A stretch of DNA of 64,000 nt from Methanobacteriota archaeon (GTDB lineage Archaea > Thermoplasmatota > Thermoplasmata > SG8-5 > JACRNV01). The position numbers and the translations under genes are program-made. The stretch is from contig JACRNV010000014.1 in NCBI GenBank assembly GCA_016214785.1, positions 1 to 64,000 on the forward strand, read 5' to 3'. The notes below the pieces were generated by a model that was not told where the DNA came from, ran no database searches, and saw only the letters and a program-made list of their open reading frames with translations. Position 1 is the stretch's first letter; each line of letters starts with the position of its first letter. This document shows positions 45,605 through 55,637 of this stretch, one piece after another.

Positions 45605-46788
45605 GGATGCGCAAGGTCATCACCGGCAACTCGGCGTCGGCGTACGGCGCCAAAGTGTCGCGCGCGGAGGTCATAGCCGCCTACCCGATAACGCCGCAGA
45701 CGTCCATCGTCGAGAAGATCGCCGACTTCGTTGCCAACAAGGAGATGGACGCGAAGTTCATCAAGGTCGAGAGCGAGCACAGCGCGATGGCGGCGTGCAT
45801 CTCCGCCTCCATGGCCGGCGCGAGGACATACACGGCCACGTCGTCCCACGGGCTCCTGCTCATGCACGAGATGCTCATCTGGGCGTCGGGCTCCCGGGCT
45901 CCCGTAGTCATGTCGAACGTCAACCGCGCCAACGGCCCGCCGTGGAGCGTCTGGGCCGACCAGCACGACACTATGGCCCAGCGCGACACGGGCTGGATGC
46001 AGTTCTACTGCGAGAGCAACCAGGAAGTCCTTGACACCATCATCCAGGCGTACAGGGTCGGCGAGCAGCGCGACATCATGACCCCCTCCATAATCATCGA
46101 GGACGCGTTCGTGCTGTCGCACACCGCAGAGCCCGTGGACATCCCGGACATCGGGGTGGTCGACAAGTTCCTCCCGCCGTTCGACCCCCCGAGCAAGGTA
46201 ATACCCGGCGAGCCGTATGGTTATGGTTCCTTGGTCATGCCCGACCTCTACATGGACTTCAGGTACAAGATCGCGGAATCGATGGACCTGGCCAGGGACA
46301 GGCTCAGGCAGGTCGACAGAGACTTCCAGAAGCACTTCGGCAGGTCGTACGGCGGCCTCGTGGAGTTCTACGAGTGCGAGGGCGCCGACGCGGTCATTCT
46401 GACAGCGGGCACGGCCGCCAGCACCGCCAAGGACGTCGTCGACAAGATGCGCAGGGAAGGAAAGAAGGTCGGCGTTGCGAGGATGCGCGTCTTCAGGCCC
46501 TTCCCTTACGAGGAGGTGCGCAAGCTGGCGAAGATGGCCGGCGCCATCGGCGTTCTGGACCGCTCCTACTGCTTCGGCTACGCGGGCCCGATAGCGTGCG
46601 AGGTCATGGGCGCGCTTTACAACATCAGCGACAGGCCTCCCATCAGGAGCTACATCGCCGGCCTCGGCGGCAGGGACATAACCCCCGAGGTGCTGGAGCG
46701 GCTCTTCGACGAGATACTCGCATTCAAAGGCAAGGGGTCAGGCGAGGAAGTAAAGTGGGTCGACCTGAAGGGACTGGAGGGGCTCTGA
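45601..46788 (+). CDS. porA: 2-oxoacid:ferredoxin oxidoreductase alpha subunit
   Basis: GNSASAYGAKVSRAEVIAAYPITPQTSIVEKIADF; ATGA overlap with porD. Confidence 0.93.
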   Translation: MRMRKVITGNSASAYGAKVSRAEVIAAYPITPQTSIVEKIADFVANKEMDAKFIKVESEHSAMAACISASMAGARTYTATSSHGLLLMHEMLIWASGSRAPVVMSNVNRANGPPWSVWADQHDTMAQRDTGWMQFYCESNQEVLDTIIQAYRVGEQRDIMTPSIIIEDAFVLSHTAEPVDIPDIGVVDKFLPPFDPPSKVIPGEPYGYGSLVMPDLYMDFRYKIAESMDLARDRLRQVDRDFQKHFGRSYGGLVEFYECEGADAVILTAGTAASTAKDVVDKMRREGKKVGVARMRVFRPFPYEEVRKLAKMAGAIGVLDRSYCFGYAGPIACEVMGALYNISDRPPIRSYIAGLGGRDITPEVLERLFDEILAFKGKGSGEEVKWVDLKGLEGL

Positions 46789-47687
46789 TGGCCAAGGCCA
46801 CGATCCCGGAAGAGGAGCTGATGCTCTCGGGCCACGTCGGATGCCTCGGGTGCGGCGCGACGCTGACGATGCGCTACGTCCTCAAGGCCCTCGGAAAGAA
46901 CACCGTAATCAGCGTTCCCGCCTGCTGCTGGGCGGTCATGCCAGGCCCGTACCCTCTCAGGTGCCTGGAGATACCGATGCTCTACAACGCCTTCGAGACG
47001 ACGGGGGCGTCCATATCGGGCCTGCGGGCGGCGTACGACATGAAGGGCAGGCCGGACATCAACGTCCTCGGCTTCGCCGGCGACGGCGGCACCGCTGACA
47101 TAGGCATACAGTCGCTCTCCGGCGCCGTCGAGCGCGGGGACAACGTCTTCTACGTCATGTACGACAACGAGGCCTACATGAACACGGGCGTACAGCGCAG
47201 CTCATCGACGCCCTACGGCGCCTGGACGACCACGACGCCCGGCGGGACGACCGGGGACTGGAAGCGCCAGCCGAAGAAGAACATGATGGAGATCATGGTC
47301 GCGCACAGGATACCGTACGCAGCCACGGCCTCCGTCGCCTATCCCGAGGACATGGTGAAGAAGCTGCGCAAGGGCATCGACGTCAGGGGACCGAAGTTCT
47401 ATCACATATACGCCCCGTGCCCGACGGGCTGGCGCCTGTCGCCCGACAAGACGATAGAGATTTCAAAGCTGGCCACGGACTCTTGCATCTTCCCCATCTA
47501 CGAGGTCGAGAACGGCATCTACACCATCAACCGCAAGCCGGCCAAGAAGGTGCCGGTGCGCGACTACCTGCGGCTCCAGGGGAGGTTCAGGCATCTCGGA
47601 GAGGAAGAGTTGAATCGCATACAGGAAGCGGTCGACTGGGACTGGAAGCTTCTCCTCCGGAAGGAGGAGTTCATGAAGGACATGTGA
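46788..47687 (+). CDS. porB: 2-oxoacid:ferredoxin oxidoreductase beta subunit (TPP-binding)
   Basis: GHVGCLGCGATLTMRYVLKAL, GFAGDGGTADIGIQSLSGAVERGDNVFYVMYDNEAYMNTGVQRSS. Confidence 0.93.
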   Translation: MAKATIPEEELMLSGHVGCLGCGATLTMRYVLKALGKNTVISVPACCWAVMPGPYPLRCLEIPMLYNAFETTGASISGLRAAYDMKGRPDINVLGFAGDGGTADIGIQSLSGAVERGDNVFYVMYDNEAYMNTGVQRSSSTPYGAWTTTTPGGTTGDWKRQPKKNMMEIMVAHRIPYAATASVAYPEDMVKKLRKGIDVRGPKFYHIYAPCPTGWRLSPDKTIEISKLATDSCIFPIYEVENGIYTINRKPAKKVPVRDYLRLQGRFRHLGEEELNRIQEAVDWDWKLLLRKEEFMKDM

Positions 47688-47689
47688 GC

Positions 47690-49540
47690 ATGGACCGGAT
47701 ACTGAGCAGGGACGAGGGAAAGAAGCTCTTCCTCCTGGGGAACGAAGGCATCGCGCGGGGCGCGCTCGAGGCGGGCATAGGCCTCGCCGCAACATATCCC
47801 GGCACGCCGTCGTCGGAGATTGGCAACGTCCTATCGAGAATTGCCAAGGACGCCGGCATCTATTTCGAATTCTCCGTGAACGAGAAGGTCGCCGTCGAGG
47901 TGGCCGCCGCAGCGTCGGCGTGCGGCGTGCGCTCCCTGACGTTCATGAAGCACGTCGGCCTCAACGTCGCCGCGGACCCGTTCATGACCATCGCATATAC
48001 GGGGGTGCGCGGGGGATTCGTTCTAGTTTCGGCAGACGACCCGTCGTGCCACTCGAGCCAGAACGAGCAGGATAACAGGTACTACGGCCAGATTTCGGGC
48101 GCACCCATCATCGAGCCATCGACCCCTCAGGAGTGCAAGGACATGACGAGGATTGGCTTCGATTTATCGGAGAAGTTCGAGCTCCCGTTCATCCTGCGCA
48201 CGACGACGAGGGTCAGCCACATGCGCGCCCCCGTCTCCATAGGCCCTCTGAGGGGGCCGAAGGCCGAGGGGAGGTTCGAGAAGGACCCGGAGAGATTCGT
48301 CGTCCTGCCGGCGCATGCGAGGAAGCGCCACGCCGTCCTCCTGGAGCAGCTGGCGAAGCTGCAGGAGTTCTCAGAGAAATCGGAGCTGAACCGCTTCGAG
48401 GGCTCGCGCGACTCGAAGCTCGGCGTGCTGACCGCTGGCGCGGCCTACAACTACACGGCGGAGGTGATTCACGCTTCCGGGCTCGGCCACAGGCTCCTGA
48501 AGCTCGGGCTCCCGCATCCATTCCCCGCTAAGCTAGTGCGCGAGTTCATCGAACCGCTCGACACGCTCATCGTCTCGGAGGAGCTGGAGCCGATAATGGA
48601 AACGCAGGCGCTGGCGCTCGCGAAGGACGCGAATCCGAAGCTCAAGGTCATCGGCAAGGGGAGCGGGCACTTCCCCAGGCTCTACGAGTACAGCCCCGAC
48701 ACGATGGCGTCTGCGCTCGACAAAGCCTTAGGCACGAAGCTCGCCAAGCCAGTTGCGACTCCTAAGGAGATGAAGCTCCCGAACAGGCCGCCGGTGCTGT
48801 GCCCAGGCTGCCCGCACAGGAGCACGTACTACGCCGCGCGGAAAGCGCTGAACAAGAGGGACTCCGTCTATTCCACCGACATCGGCTGCTACACGCTGGG
48901 CATACAGCCGCCGATGCTCGCCGCCGACTTCCTGCTCTGCATGGGGTCGAGCGTCGACGCGGCCTGCGGGTTCTCCAAGGCAACGGACCAGTTAATCCTC
49001 GCGTTCATCGGCGACTCGACCTTCTTCCATTCGGGCATCCACGGGATGATAAACGCCGTCTACAACGGAGACAGGTTCGTCTACACCATCCTGGACAACC
49101 GCACGACCGCGATGACGGGCCACCAGCCCAACCCCGGGATGGGCGTCAATGGCATGGGCGAGCCCTCCCCGGAGGCGGACATCGAGGGCATAGCGAAGGC
49201 CTGCGGCGTCAAGTGGCTGCGCACCATCGACCCGAGCGAGACCAAGGATGCGATAGAGGCGTACAAGGAGGCGCTCGACTACCAGGGCGTCGCCGTCATA
49301 GTCTCCCGGCGCGCGTGCGTCCTGCTCGAGGCCAGGGACAGGAAGAAGGCCGGCTCGTTCAGGCAGTTCCACGTCAAGCCCGACGATTGCAGGTTCTGCC
49401 TCACGTGCATCAAGCAGTACGGATGCCCGGCCCTCGTGAAGGGGGAGAAGAAGGTCCACATCGACGCCGCGCTGTGCAACGGCTGTGGCGTCTGCGCGCA
49501 GGTCTGCCCGTACAAGGCCATCGAGGAGGATAAAGAATGA
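47690..49540 (+). CDS. iorA: Indolepyruvate ferredoxin oxidoreductase alpha subunit
   Basis: LLGNEGIARGALEAGIGLAATYPGTPSSEI, CPGCPHRSTYYAARKAL, C-terminal CNGCGVCAQVCPYKAI. Confidence 0.94.
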   Translation: MDRILSRDEGKKLFLLGNEGIARGALEAGIGLAATYPGTPSSEIGNVLSRIAKDAGIYFEFSVNEKVAVEVAAAASACGVRSLTFMKHVGLNVAADPFMTIAYTGVRGGFVLVSADDPSCHSSQNEQDNRYYGQISGAPIIEPSTPQECKDMTRIGFDLSEKFELPFILRTTTRVSHMRAPVSIGPLRGPKAEGRFEKDPERFVVLPAHARKRHAVLLEQLAKLQEFSEKSELNRFEGSRDSKLGVLTAGAAYNYTAEVIHASGLGHRLLKLGLPHPFPAKLVREFIEPLDTLIVSEELEPIMETQALALAKDANPKLKVIGKGSGHFPRLYEYSPDTMASALDKALGTKLAKPVATPKEMKLPNRPPVLCPGCPHRSTYYAARKALNKRDSVYSTDIGCYTLGIQPPMLAADFLLCMGSSVDAACGFSKATDQLILAFIGDSTFFHSGIHGMINAVYNGDRFVYTILDNRTTAMTGHQPNPGMGVNGMGEPSPEADIEGIAKACGVKWLRTIDPSETKDAIEAYKEALDYQGVAVIVSRRACVLLEARDRKKAGSFRQFHVKPDDCRFCLTCIKQYGCPALVKGEKKVHIDAALCNGCGVCAQVCPYKAIEEDKE

Positions 49541-50130
49541 AGCCTTACAGCATCCTCGTCACGGGCGTCGGCGGCCAGGGGGTTCTTTTCATTTGCCAGA
49601 TAATCGGCGAGGCCGCGCTCCTCGAGGGGAAGGAGGTTGTGATGAGCGAGGTCCACGGCATGGCCCAGCGCGGAGGCGTCGTGACATCTACAGTAAGGAT
49701 AGGCGCGGGCGCCCTCAGCCCTCTGGTCGCTCGGGGAGACGCGGACATGCTCATCGGCATGGAGCCAGTCGAGACCTACCGCATGCTCAATGTCGTCTCG
49801 CCAAATACGGAGATTATCACATCGGAAGTGCCAATAGTCCCGGCATCGGTATCCATCAGTGGCGAGGTCTATCCAGATGTCAACGAATTATTTTCGGAAG
49901 CGAAGAAGACCTGCCCTGCGTTCAAGGTCATAGAAGCGGGGAGGATTGCGCGCGAGCTCGGCAACCCGGTTGTGGCGAACGTCGTGCTGCTGGGCGCCTT
50001 CGCGGCGGCGAAGACGTGCCCGATAAGGAAGGAGAGCCTGCTGGCCACCATGAAAGAGAGCGTCCCGGCGAAGGCGCTGGCCATCAATTTGAAAGCATTT
50101 GAAAAGGGATTTGAGTCGGTGAAGGCTTGA
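49537..50130 (+). CDS. iorB: Indolepyruvate ferredoxin oxidoreductase beta subunit
   Basis: SILVTGVGGQGVLFICQIIGEAALLEGKEVVMSEVHGMAQRGGVV; ATGA overlap with iorA. Confidence 0.94.
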   Translation: MKPYSILVTGVGGQGVLFICQIIGEAALLEGKEVVMSEVHGMAQRGGVVTSTVRIGAGALSPLVARGDADMLIGMEPVETYRMLNVVSPNTEIITSEVPIVPASVSISGEVYPDVNELFSEAKKTCPAFKVIEAGRIARELGNPVVANVVLLGAFAAAKTCPIRKESLLATMKESVPAKALAINLKAFEKGFESVKA

Positions 50131-50266
50131 GATACAACTGCGCCTTCACGCTCAATGAGATTCAACCGTTTTAAAAAATCCCATCACGCAAAGCTACAAT
50201 GAAAAGGATTTGTGGAAGTAGAGACGGTTGATTGTCGACCGCACGCAATTCCGTATCTTATCGTCT

Positions 50267-50295
50267 AAATCCTTTTGGAGGCGAAGGGGGATTTT
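50267..50295 (-). repeat. Divergent dispersed repeat copy
   Basis: Minus strand AATCCCCCTTCGCCTCCAAAAGGATTT, with an inverted AAAAGGATTT at 50202-50211. Confidence 0.35.
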
Positions 50296-50310
50296 CGGTA
50301 ATATCCCCTT

Positions 50311-51615
50311 CTACTTTGGTCTCTCATCCACCACTCGCTTCGCCTTGACCGTCACCTGCTCTATCGATCCCGGCGGGAGCACCTTCACTTCGGGGCGCAG
50401 CGTGACCACCGAGTGGATGCCGTCCTGTATCTCCCGCGCCAGTATCTCCGCGTCCCGGTCGGGCATCTTCCTCCTCGCCTCGACCTCGACGCGCATCTGG
50501 TCAAGCAAGCCAGTGCGGTAGAGCACGATGCGGTAGTTCGAGCCCACGGCGGGGAACCTCATCAGCACGCTCTCGACCTGGCTCGGGTAGACGTTCGTCC
50601 CCTTGACGATGAACATGTCGTCGGTGCGCGCCTTCACAGGCGCGTGTTTCACGTGAGTCCGGCCGCACTCGCACTTCCTCGTGTCTAAGAGGAACGAGAT
50701 GTCCCTCGTCCGGTAGCGCAGCAGCGGCATGCCCTCCTTGGTGATGGTGGTCAGCACGACCTCCCCCTCCTCTTCGGCTTCGACTGGCTCTAAGGTCTTC
50801 GGGTCGAGTATCTCGACGATGAAATGGTCCTCCCAGAGATGCAGGCCGTCGTGCATGTCGCAGTCCGTGGATACTCCGGGCCCGCACATCTCCGTCAGGC
50901 CGTAGATGTCATGGACGTCCATGTCCCACGCCTCGGATATGCGCTCCTTTAAGCCCGACGTGAAGAACTCCGCCCCGAAGAGGCCGTTTCTGACTTTCAA
51001 ATCCTTCGCCGGATTGAGCCCCATCTCGGCGGCTTTCTGCCCGAGATGGGCGGCGTAGGACGCCACGCCCGAGATGAACGTCACGCCGTAGTCCATCATG
51101 AGCTGGAGCTGGCGCTCGGTCTGCCCGCCTCCGGCGGGAACGACGAGGGCGCCGACCTTCTGCGCGCCGTAGTGGAATCCGAACGCGCCGGTGAAAAGCC
51201 CGTACGGGATCGGGTTCTGGAATACGTCCTTCTTCGTCAGGCCGGACATCGTAAGGCACCGCGCCATCACGTCCGACCAGACATCAAGGTCGTGAGGGGT
51301 GTAGCAGACCGTCACGGGCTTGCCGGTCGTGCCCGACGAGGCGTGAAGCTCGACGCACTTCTCCAGCGGCGCGGCCATCATCCCGAAGGGGTATGCGTCC
51401 CGGAGGTCGTTCTTGACTGTGAAGGGCAGCTTCGTGATGTCGGAGAGCCTGCGGATGTCGCCGGGCGCGACGCCGAGCCTCTTCATCTCCCCCTTGTAGA
51501 ACGGGACCTTCTGGTAGACGAGCTTCGCCGTGGCCCTCAGCCGCCTGAGCTGCAGGGCATCGAGCGCCTTCCTGTCAATCTGCTCGGACCCCCTCTGGAA
51601 ATACGACGCTTTCAT
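50311..51615 (-). CDS. paaK: Phenylacetate-CoA ligase
   Basis: ELHASSGTTGKPVTVCYTPHDLDVWSDVMAR, DIYGLTEMCGPGVSTDC, GRTHVKHAPVKARTDDMFIVKGTNVYPSQVE. Confidence 0.93.
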   Translation of the reverse strand: MKASYFQRGSEQIDRKALDALQLRRLRATAKLVYQKVPFYKGEMKRLGVAPGDIRRLSDITKLPFTVKNDLRDAYPFGMMAAPLEKCVELHASSGTTGKPVTVCYTPHDLDVWSDVMARCLTMSGLTKKDVFQNPIPYGLFTGAFGFHYGAQKVGALVVPAGGGQTERQLQLMMDYGVTFISGVASYAAHLGQKAAEMGLNPAKDLKVRNGLFGAEFFTSGLKERISEAWDMDVHDIYGLTEMCGPGVSTDCDMHDGLHLWEDHFIVEILDPKTLEPVEAEEEGEVVLTTITKEGMPLLRYRTRDISFLLDTRKCECGRTHVKHAPVKARTDDMFIVKGTNVYPSQVESVLMRFPAVGSNYRIVLYRTGLLDQMRVEVEARRKMPDRDAEILAREIQDGIHSVVTLRPEVKVLPPGSIEQVTVKAKRVVDERPK

Positions 51616-51707
51616 GGCGCACCGCGCGGCAATCCCCCCGCGCGTATATGGAGGTTTCGGGGGCGGGCTTTTATGTCGGATGGCGAAGGCGCGGCGCAGG
51701 ACAATGG

Positions 51708-51714
51708 TTATATA
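51708..51714 (+). promoter_or_regulatory. Candidate TATA box for arcC
   Basis: GGTTATATACTCG about 34-40 nt before ATG 51748. Confidence 0.45.
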
Positions 51715-51747
51715 CTCGTATAGGTTGGCAGCCTTTCTCTGATATAT

Positions 51748-52695
51748 ATGAAGACAGCGACCATCGCAATCGGAGGGAACGCCATCCTGCGCGCGGGCCA
51801 GAAGGGGACGGCGGGGGAGCAGCTCGCGAACCTCGGTAAGGTCTGCGAGACGCTCGCCACCCTGATCGAGCAGGGCTACGACGTCGTGCTCACCCATGGC
51901 AACGGACCCCAGGTCGGCAACATAGTCCTCCAGCAGGACTCTTGCACAGAAGCCGTCCCGGCGATGCCGCTAGACGTCTGCGTCGCCGAGTCGCAGGGGA
52001 TGATAGGCTACATGCTCCAGCAGACGCTCCAATCCGCCCTCGTCAGAAGGAAGATAACGAAGCGCGTCTGCTCCGTCGTCACGCAGGTCGTCGTGGACGC
52101 GCGCGACCCGGCGTTCAAGAAGCCCACAAAGCCAATCGGAACTTACTTCCCCAAGGAAGCGGCGGAAAGGATGGCGAAGGAGCGAGGCTGGGCGATGAAG
52201 GAGGACAGGGCTCGCGGCGGCTACAGGCGCCTTGTGCCGTCGCCGAGGCCCATCGACATCGTCGAGAAGGACTCGATAAAGCGCCTGGTCTTCAACCCAT
52301 CGGGAGGGTACATCATCATCGCTGCCGGGGGCGGTGGAATTCCTGTCATAGCGACGCCGCAGGGCTTCAAAGGCGTCGAGGCTGTCATCGACAAGGACCT
52401 GGCCTCCGGCGTGCTGGCATCGTCCATCGGCGAGAAGCTGTTCGTCATGCTCAGCGACGTCCCGCAGGTCTACGTCGGCTACGGCAAGCCCAGCCAGCAC
52501 GCGCTGGCCAAGACCACCGCCGCGAAGATGAGGGAGTACATGGGGAACGGCGAGTTCCCGGCGGGGAGCATGGGCCCGAAGGTCGAGGCGGCAATATCCT
52601 TCCTCGAGAAGGGGGGCAAGGAAGTCATCATCACGAGCCCGGAGGCGCTGCTCGACGCCCTCGCTGGGAAGGCGGGGACGAGGATAACGCAGTAA
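51748..52695 (+). CDS. arcC: Carbamate kinase
   Basis: AIGGNAIL, VVLTHGNGPQVGNI, IIIAAGGGGIPVI, DKDLASGVLASSI. Confidence 0.95.
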   Translation: MKTATIAIGGNAILRAGQKGTAGEQLANLGKVCETLATLIEQGYDVVLTHGNGPQVGNIVLQQDSCTEAVPAMPLDVCVAESQGMIGYMLQQTLQSALVRRKITKRVCSVVTQVVVDARDPAFKKPTKPIGTYFPKEAAERMAKERGWAMKEDRARGGYRRLVPSPRPIDIVEKDSIKRLVFNPSGGYIIIAAGGGGIPVIATPQGFKGVEAVIDKDLASGVLASSIGEKLFVMLSDVPQVYVGYGKPSQHALAKTTAAKMREYMGNGEFPAGSMGPKVEAAISFLEKGGKEVIITSPEALLDALAGKAGTRITQ

Positions 52696-52735
52696 GGGGC
52701 ATACCGTTAAGTAAGCCCGCGCTTTTCGCACTCCG

Positions 52736-53440
52736 ATGGTCGAGTTCAGGATGCTCCAGGGCTCCTCGTTCCTGGACTGGGACGGGATGATCTCTGCCGT
52801 GGCATGGGTCCCGCGCTGCAACCTGAAGTGCTCGTTCTGCCAGAACGGGAAGCTCATCTCGAAGCCGGAGGAATTCCCGGTTATAGCCGAAGAGCAAATC
52901 ATCGCGCTCTTCGCCGAGCACGGCGATTACCTCGACGGTTTATGTGTCACAGGAGGCGAACCGACCACTTACTCAGGCATTCCAGCATTTTTAGAACGAA
53001 TCAAGCCCGCTTGTAAAAGGATAAAGCTCGACACCAACGGGACAAATCCAGCGATGCTGCGTGAGATACTCGCCTCGAAGCTCGTCGATTATGTCGCCAT
53101 GGACGTCAAGGCGCCGCTGGACGAACGGTACGAGCGAGCGGTGGGATGCAAGATCGACGTTGAGAAGGTGAGAGAGAGCATCAGGCTGATAATGAAAATG
53201 GCGCCCGGCTACGAGTTCCGGACCACAGTCGTTCCGACGTTGGTCTCAAAGAGGGAAATCCCCGAGATGGGGAAGGCCATCGAGGGCGCGGGGAAGTGGG
53301 CGCTGCAACAATATGCCCCTCGGGACGCCTGGCAGCCGGAGATGAGGCTCGTGAAGCCCTACCAGCGCGAGACTGTGATGGAGATGGCGCAGATTGCCCA
53401 AGGATATGTAAAAGAAGTGGTCGTACGCGGCAGCTTCTAA
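52736..53440 (+). CDS. Radical SAM activating-enzyme-like protein (NrdG2/TIGR02495-like)
   Basis: AWVPRCNLKCSFCQNGKL (CX3CX2C), LCVTGGEPTTYSGI, YVAMDVKAPLDERYERAVG. Confidence 0.85.
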   Translation: MVEFRMLQGSSFLDWDGMISAVAWVPRCNLKCSFCQNGKLISKPEEFPVIAEEQIIALFAEHGDYLDGLCVTGGEPTTYSGIPAFLERIKPACKRIKLDTNGTNPAMLREILASKLVDYVAMDVKAPLDERYERAVGCKIDVEKVRESIRLIMKMAPGYEFRTTVVPTLVSKREIPEMGKAIEGAGKWALQQYAPRDAWQPEMRLVKPYQRETVMEMAQIAQGYVKEVVVRGSF

Positions 53441-53501
53441 AATGCTCCTATCCAAATCGTAAAGGATTTAAGTTATTGGATTTAATGCATTTTAGGTTTA
53501 T

Positions 53502-53840
53502 TTAGTCCTTGTACGGTATCAGGCAGAGGAACTTCGTCGGCCCCTTCCCCTTCTGGAGGAACTGGTGCCACTCGCCGGCGGGTACGAAGATGAAGTCCCC
53601 TCCCTTGAACTTCCTCTCCCCTTTCTCGGTCTTGAGCGCGCCCTCGCCCTCGACGATGAAGACCTCGTGCTCCCAGTCGTGCTGGTGGTACGGCGTGTAG
53701 CCGCCGGTGCTCATCTCGAACATGCGCATGGCGAACCTTTCCGCGCCGTCCTTCTTGGTGATGAGCCACCGTATCGTGATGTCCTTCGAGCCCTGCCCCG
53801 GGTCCTCGGCCTTGACCTCGGTGTAGTGCGCGTGCCTCAC
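53502..53840 (-). CDS. Cupin-domain protein
   Basis: YTPYHQHDWEHEVFIVEGEGAL and GDFIFVPAGEWHQF; GTG start overlaps serA stop. Confidence 0.88.
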   Translation of the reverse strand: MRHAHYTEVKAEDPGQGSKDITIRWLITKKDGAERFAMRMFEMSTGGYTPYHQHDWEHEVFIVEGEGALKTEKGERKFKGGDFIFVPAGEWHQFLQKGKGPTKFLCLIPYKD

Positions 53841-54781
53841 TTCAGCACCTCTTTGTTCACGACGGCGTCGGGCCTCTCGCCGCGCAGGGCTTTGAGCACC
53901 TGCTCCGCGACCATAACGCCGGCGCGCTCCTGCCCCTCGTGCGTCGAAGCCCCGATGTGCGGCGTGAGGATGATGTTGTCCAGCGTCAGCAGCGGGCTGT
54001 TCGCCGGAGGCTCGCTCTCGTACACGTCGAGCGCCGCGCCGGCGATCCTCTTCGACTTCAGTGCCTCGCAAAGCGCCTTCTCGTCGATGATGCCGCCCCT
54101 CGCGCAGTTGACTATGAAAACGGTCCTCTTCATCTTCTCGATGGCCATGGCGTTCACCATGCCCTTCGTCTCGGGCGTGAGCATCGCATGTATGGTGATG
54201 TAGTCCGAGTCCTTCAGGACTGTGTCCAGGTTCACGAGCTTGATGCCCATGTTCTCCGCAGCCTCCTTCGGCAGGTACGGGTCGTACGCGACCGTCCTCA
54301 TGCCGAAGGCCTGGGCGCGCTTCGCGACCTCGCCGCCTATCCTGCCGGCGCCGATGAAGCCCAGTGTTTTGCCGCAGAGCTCAGTCCCCATGAACCCCTT
54401 CTTTTCCCACTTCCCGACGTGCATTGTCAAATCCGCCCTGGGCAGGCCCCTGGCCAGCGACAGCATTAGCCCGAGCGCGAGCTCCGCGACGGATACGGTG
54501 CTCCCCTGCGGGGCGTTGACGACCATTATGCCTTTCCTGGTCGCAGCGGCGACGTCGATGTTGTCGACGCCGATGCCCGCCCTGCCTATGACCTTCAGGT
54601 TCGCGCCCTTCTCAATGACCTCCGCGGTGACCTTCGAGCGCGAGCGCACGATGAGCGCGTCGTACTTGCCTATCTCCGCGGGCAGCTCCTGCGGGGAGAG
54701 ATCCTTCTCCACGACCTCGTGCTCCTTCCTCAGGGCCGCAGCGCCCTCCTCCGCGATGCCGTCAGTGATTAGTATCTTCAT
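53837..54781 (-). CDS. serA: D-3-phosphoglycerate dehydrogenase (no ACT domain)
   Basis: GRAGIGVDNIDVAAATRKGIMVVNAPQGSTVSVAELALGLMLSLAR, GKTLGFIGAGRIGGEVAKRAQAFGM, NCARGGIIDE. Confidence 0.92.
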   Translation of the reverse strand: MKILITDGIAEEGAAALRKEHEVVEKDLSPQELPAEIGKYDALIVRSRSKVTAEVIEKGANLKVIGRAGIGVDNIDVAAATRKGIMVVNAPQGSTVSVAELALGLMLSLARGLPRADLTMHVGKWEKKGFMGTELCGKTLGFIGAGRIGGEVAKRAQAFGMRTVAYDPYLPKEAAENMGIKLVNLDTVLKDSDYITIHAMLTPETKGMVNAMAIEKMKRTVFIVNCARGGIIDEKALCEALKSKRIAGAALDVYESEPPANSPLLTLDNIILTPHIGASTHEGQERAGVMVAEQVLKALRGERPDAVVNKEVLK

Positions 54782-54875
54782 GGTCTCGCACCCAGATGGG
54801 CGAACGCGGATTTAAACGGTTCGGCGAAATAGGCCGCCCCGCAAGCTTAATAACGCCACATTTACATCGGCGCGC

Positions 54876-55628
54876 ATGGACCATTCCACTAGGCATCGCC
54901 TCGCGAAGGGCATATGCTCCCGCGTCGTCGGGAAATACCCGGGGCAGGTCGTCCTCTGCGGCCTATATGGCTCGACGGCGAGAGGGGACGACACGGAGTG
55001 GTCCGATATAGAGATGTACTTCGTGACAAAGAAGGGGTGCAGGCTCCGAACACGCCATTTCATCTTTAATGATGTTCAGGTCTATGCCGGGGCGATAACG
55101 GAAAATACCCTGCTCGGGATCCTCGGGGCTCCAAGCTACAAATGGGCGTTCTGGATGGGCGTATTGGATGTAACAGAAACTCTTCACGGCGAATCCAAGA
55201 AGGTGAAAGCATGGATGGCCGTCGGGAAGGCCGTCCCCGAGGCCAAGTTCAAGAAGGCGCTGTCGGAGATACTCTCAGACGACGAGCTCGTCGAATCCTA
55301 CGGGCGCATAATGTCCTGCAGGGAGCGCGGGAACGCCAGGGACGCGCACCTCGCTGTGGTCGAAGTGCTCTATGAGATGCGGAACGCGCTCTGCCTCCTC
55401 AACAGGGGCTGGGTGATGCACGATTACTACAATGGATTGGAAGACACATTCAGGTTCGCGAAGCTCCCGCGCGGGTGGAAGTCGATCGTGCCGAGAATCT
55501 GGGCCGCGAGAGATCTTGACGAGGTCGCGCATCTCGCCGAGAGATTGATGGAAAGTTTCATGGAATTGATGGCTAAAGAAGGGATAGAAAGGCATGTATA
55601 TCGGGAATTATCGGAGATTCCTCTCTAA
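54876..55628 (+). CDS. Nucleotidyltransferase-domain protein
   Basis: VVLCGLYGSTARGDDTEWSDIEMYFV (GS...D.D nucleotidyltransferase motif). Confidence 0.75.
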   Translation: MDHSTRHRLAKGICSRVVGKYPGQVVLCGLYGSTARGDDTEWSDIEMYFVTKKGCRLRTRHFIFNDVQVYAGAITENTLLGILGAPSYKWAFWMGVLDVTETLHGESKKVKAWMAVGKAVPEAKFKKALSEILSDDELVESYGRIMSCRERGNARDAHLAVVEVLYEMRNALCLLNRGWVMHDYYNGLEDTFRFAKLPRGWKSIVPRIWAARDLDEVAHLAERLMESFMELMAKEGIERHVYRELSEIPL

Positions 55629-55637
55629 TCCCTCATT

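Noticed and set aside
54876-55628. MNT/HEPN toxin-antitoxin candidate
   Set aside because: The nucleotidyltransferase motif is clear but no HEPN partner is adjacent; flanking genes are serA and PfkB.
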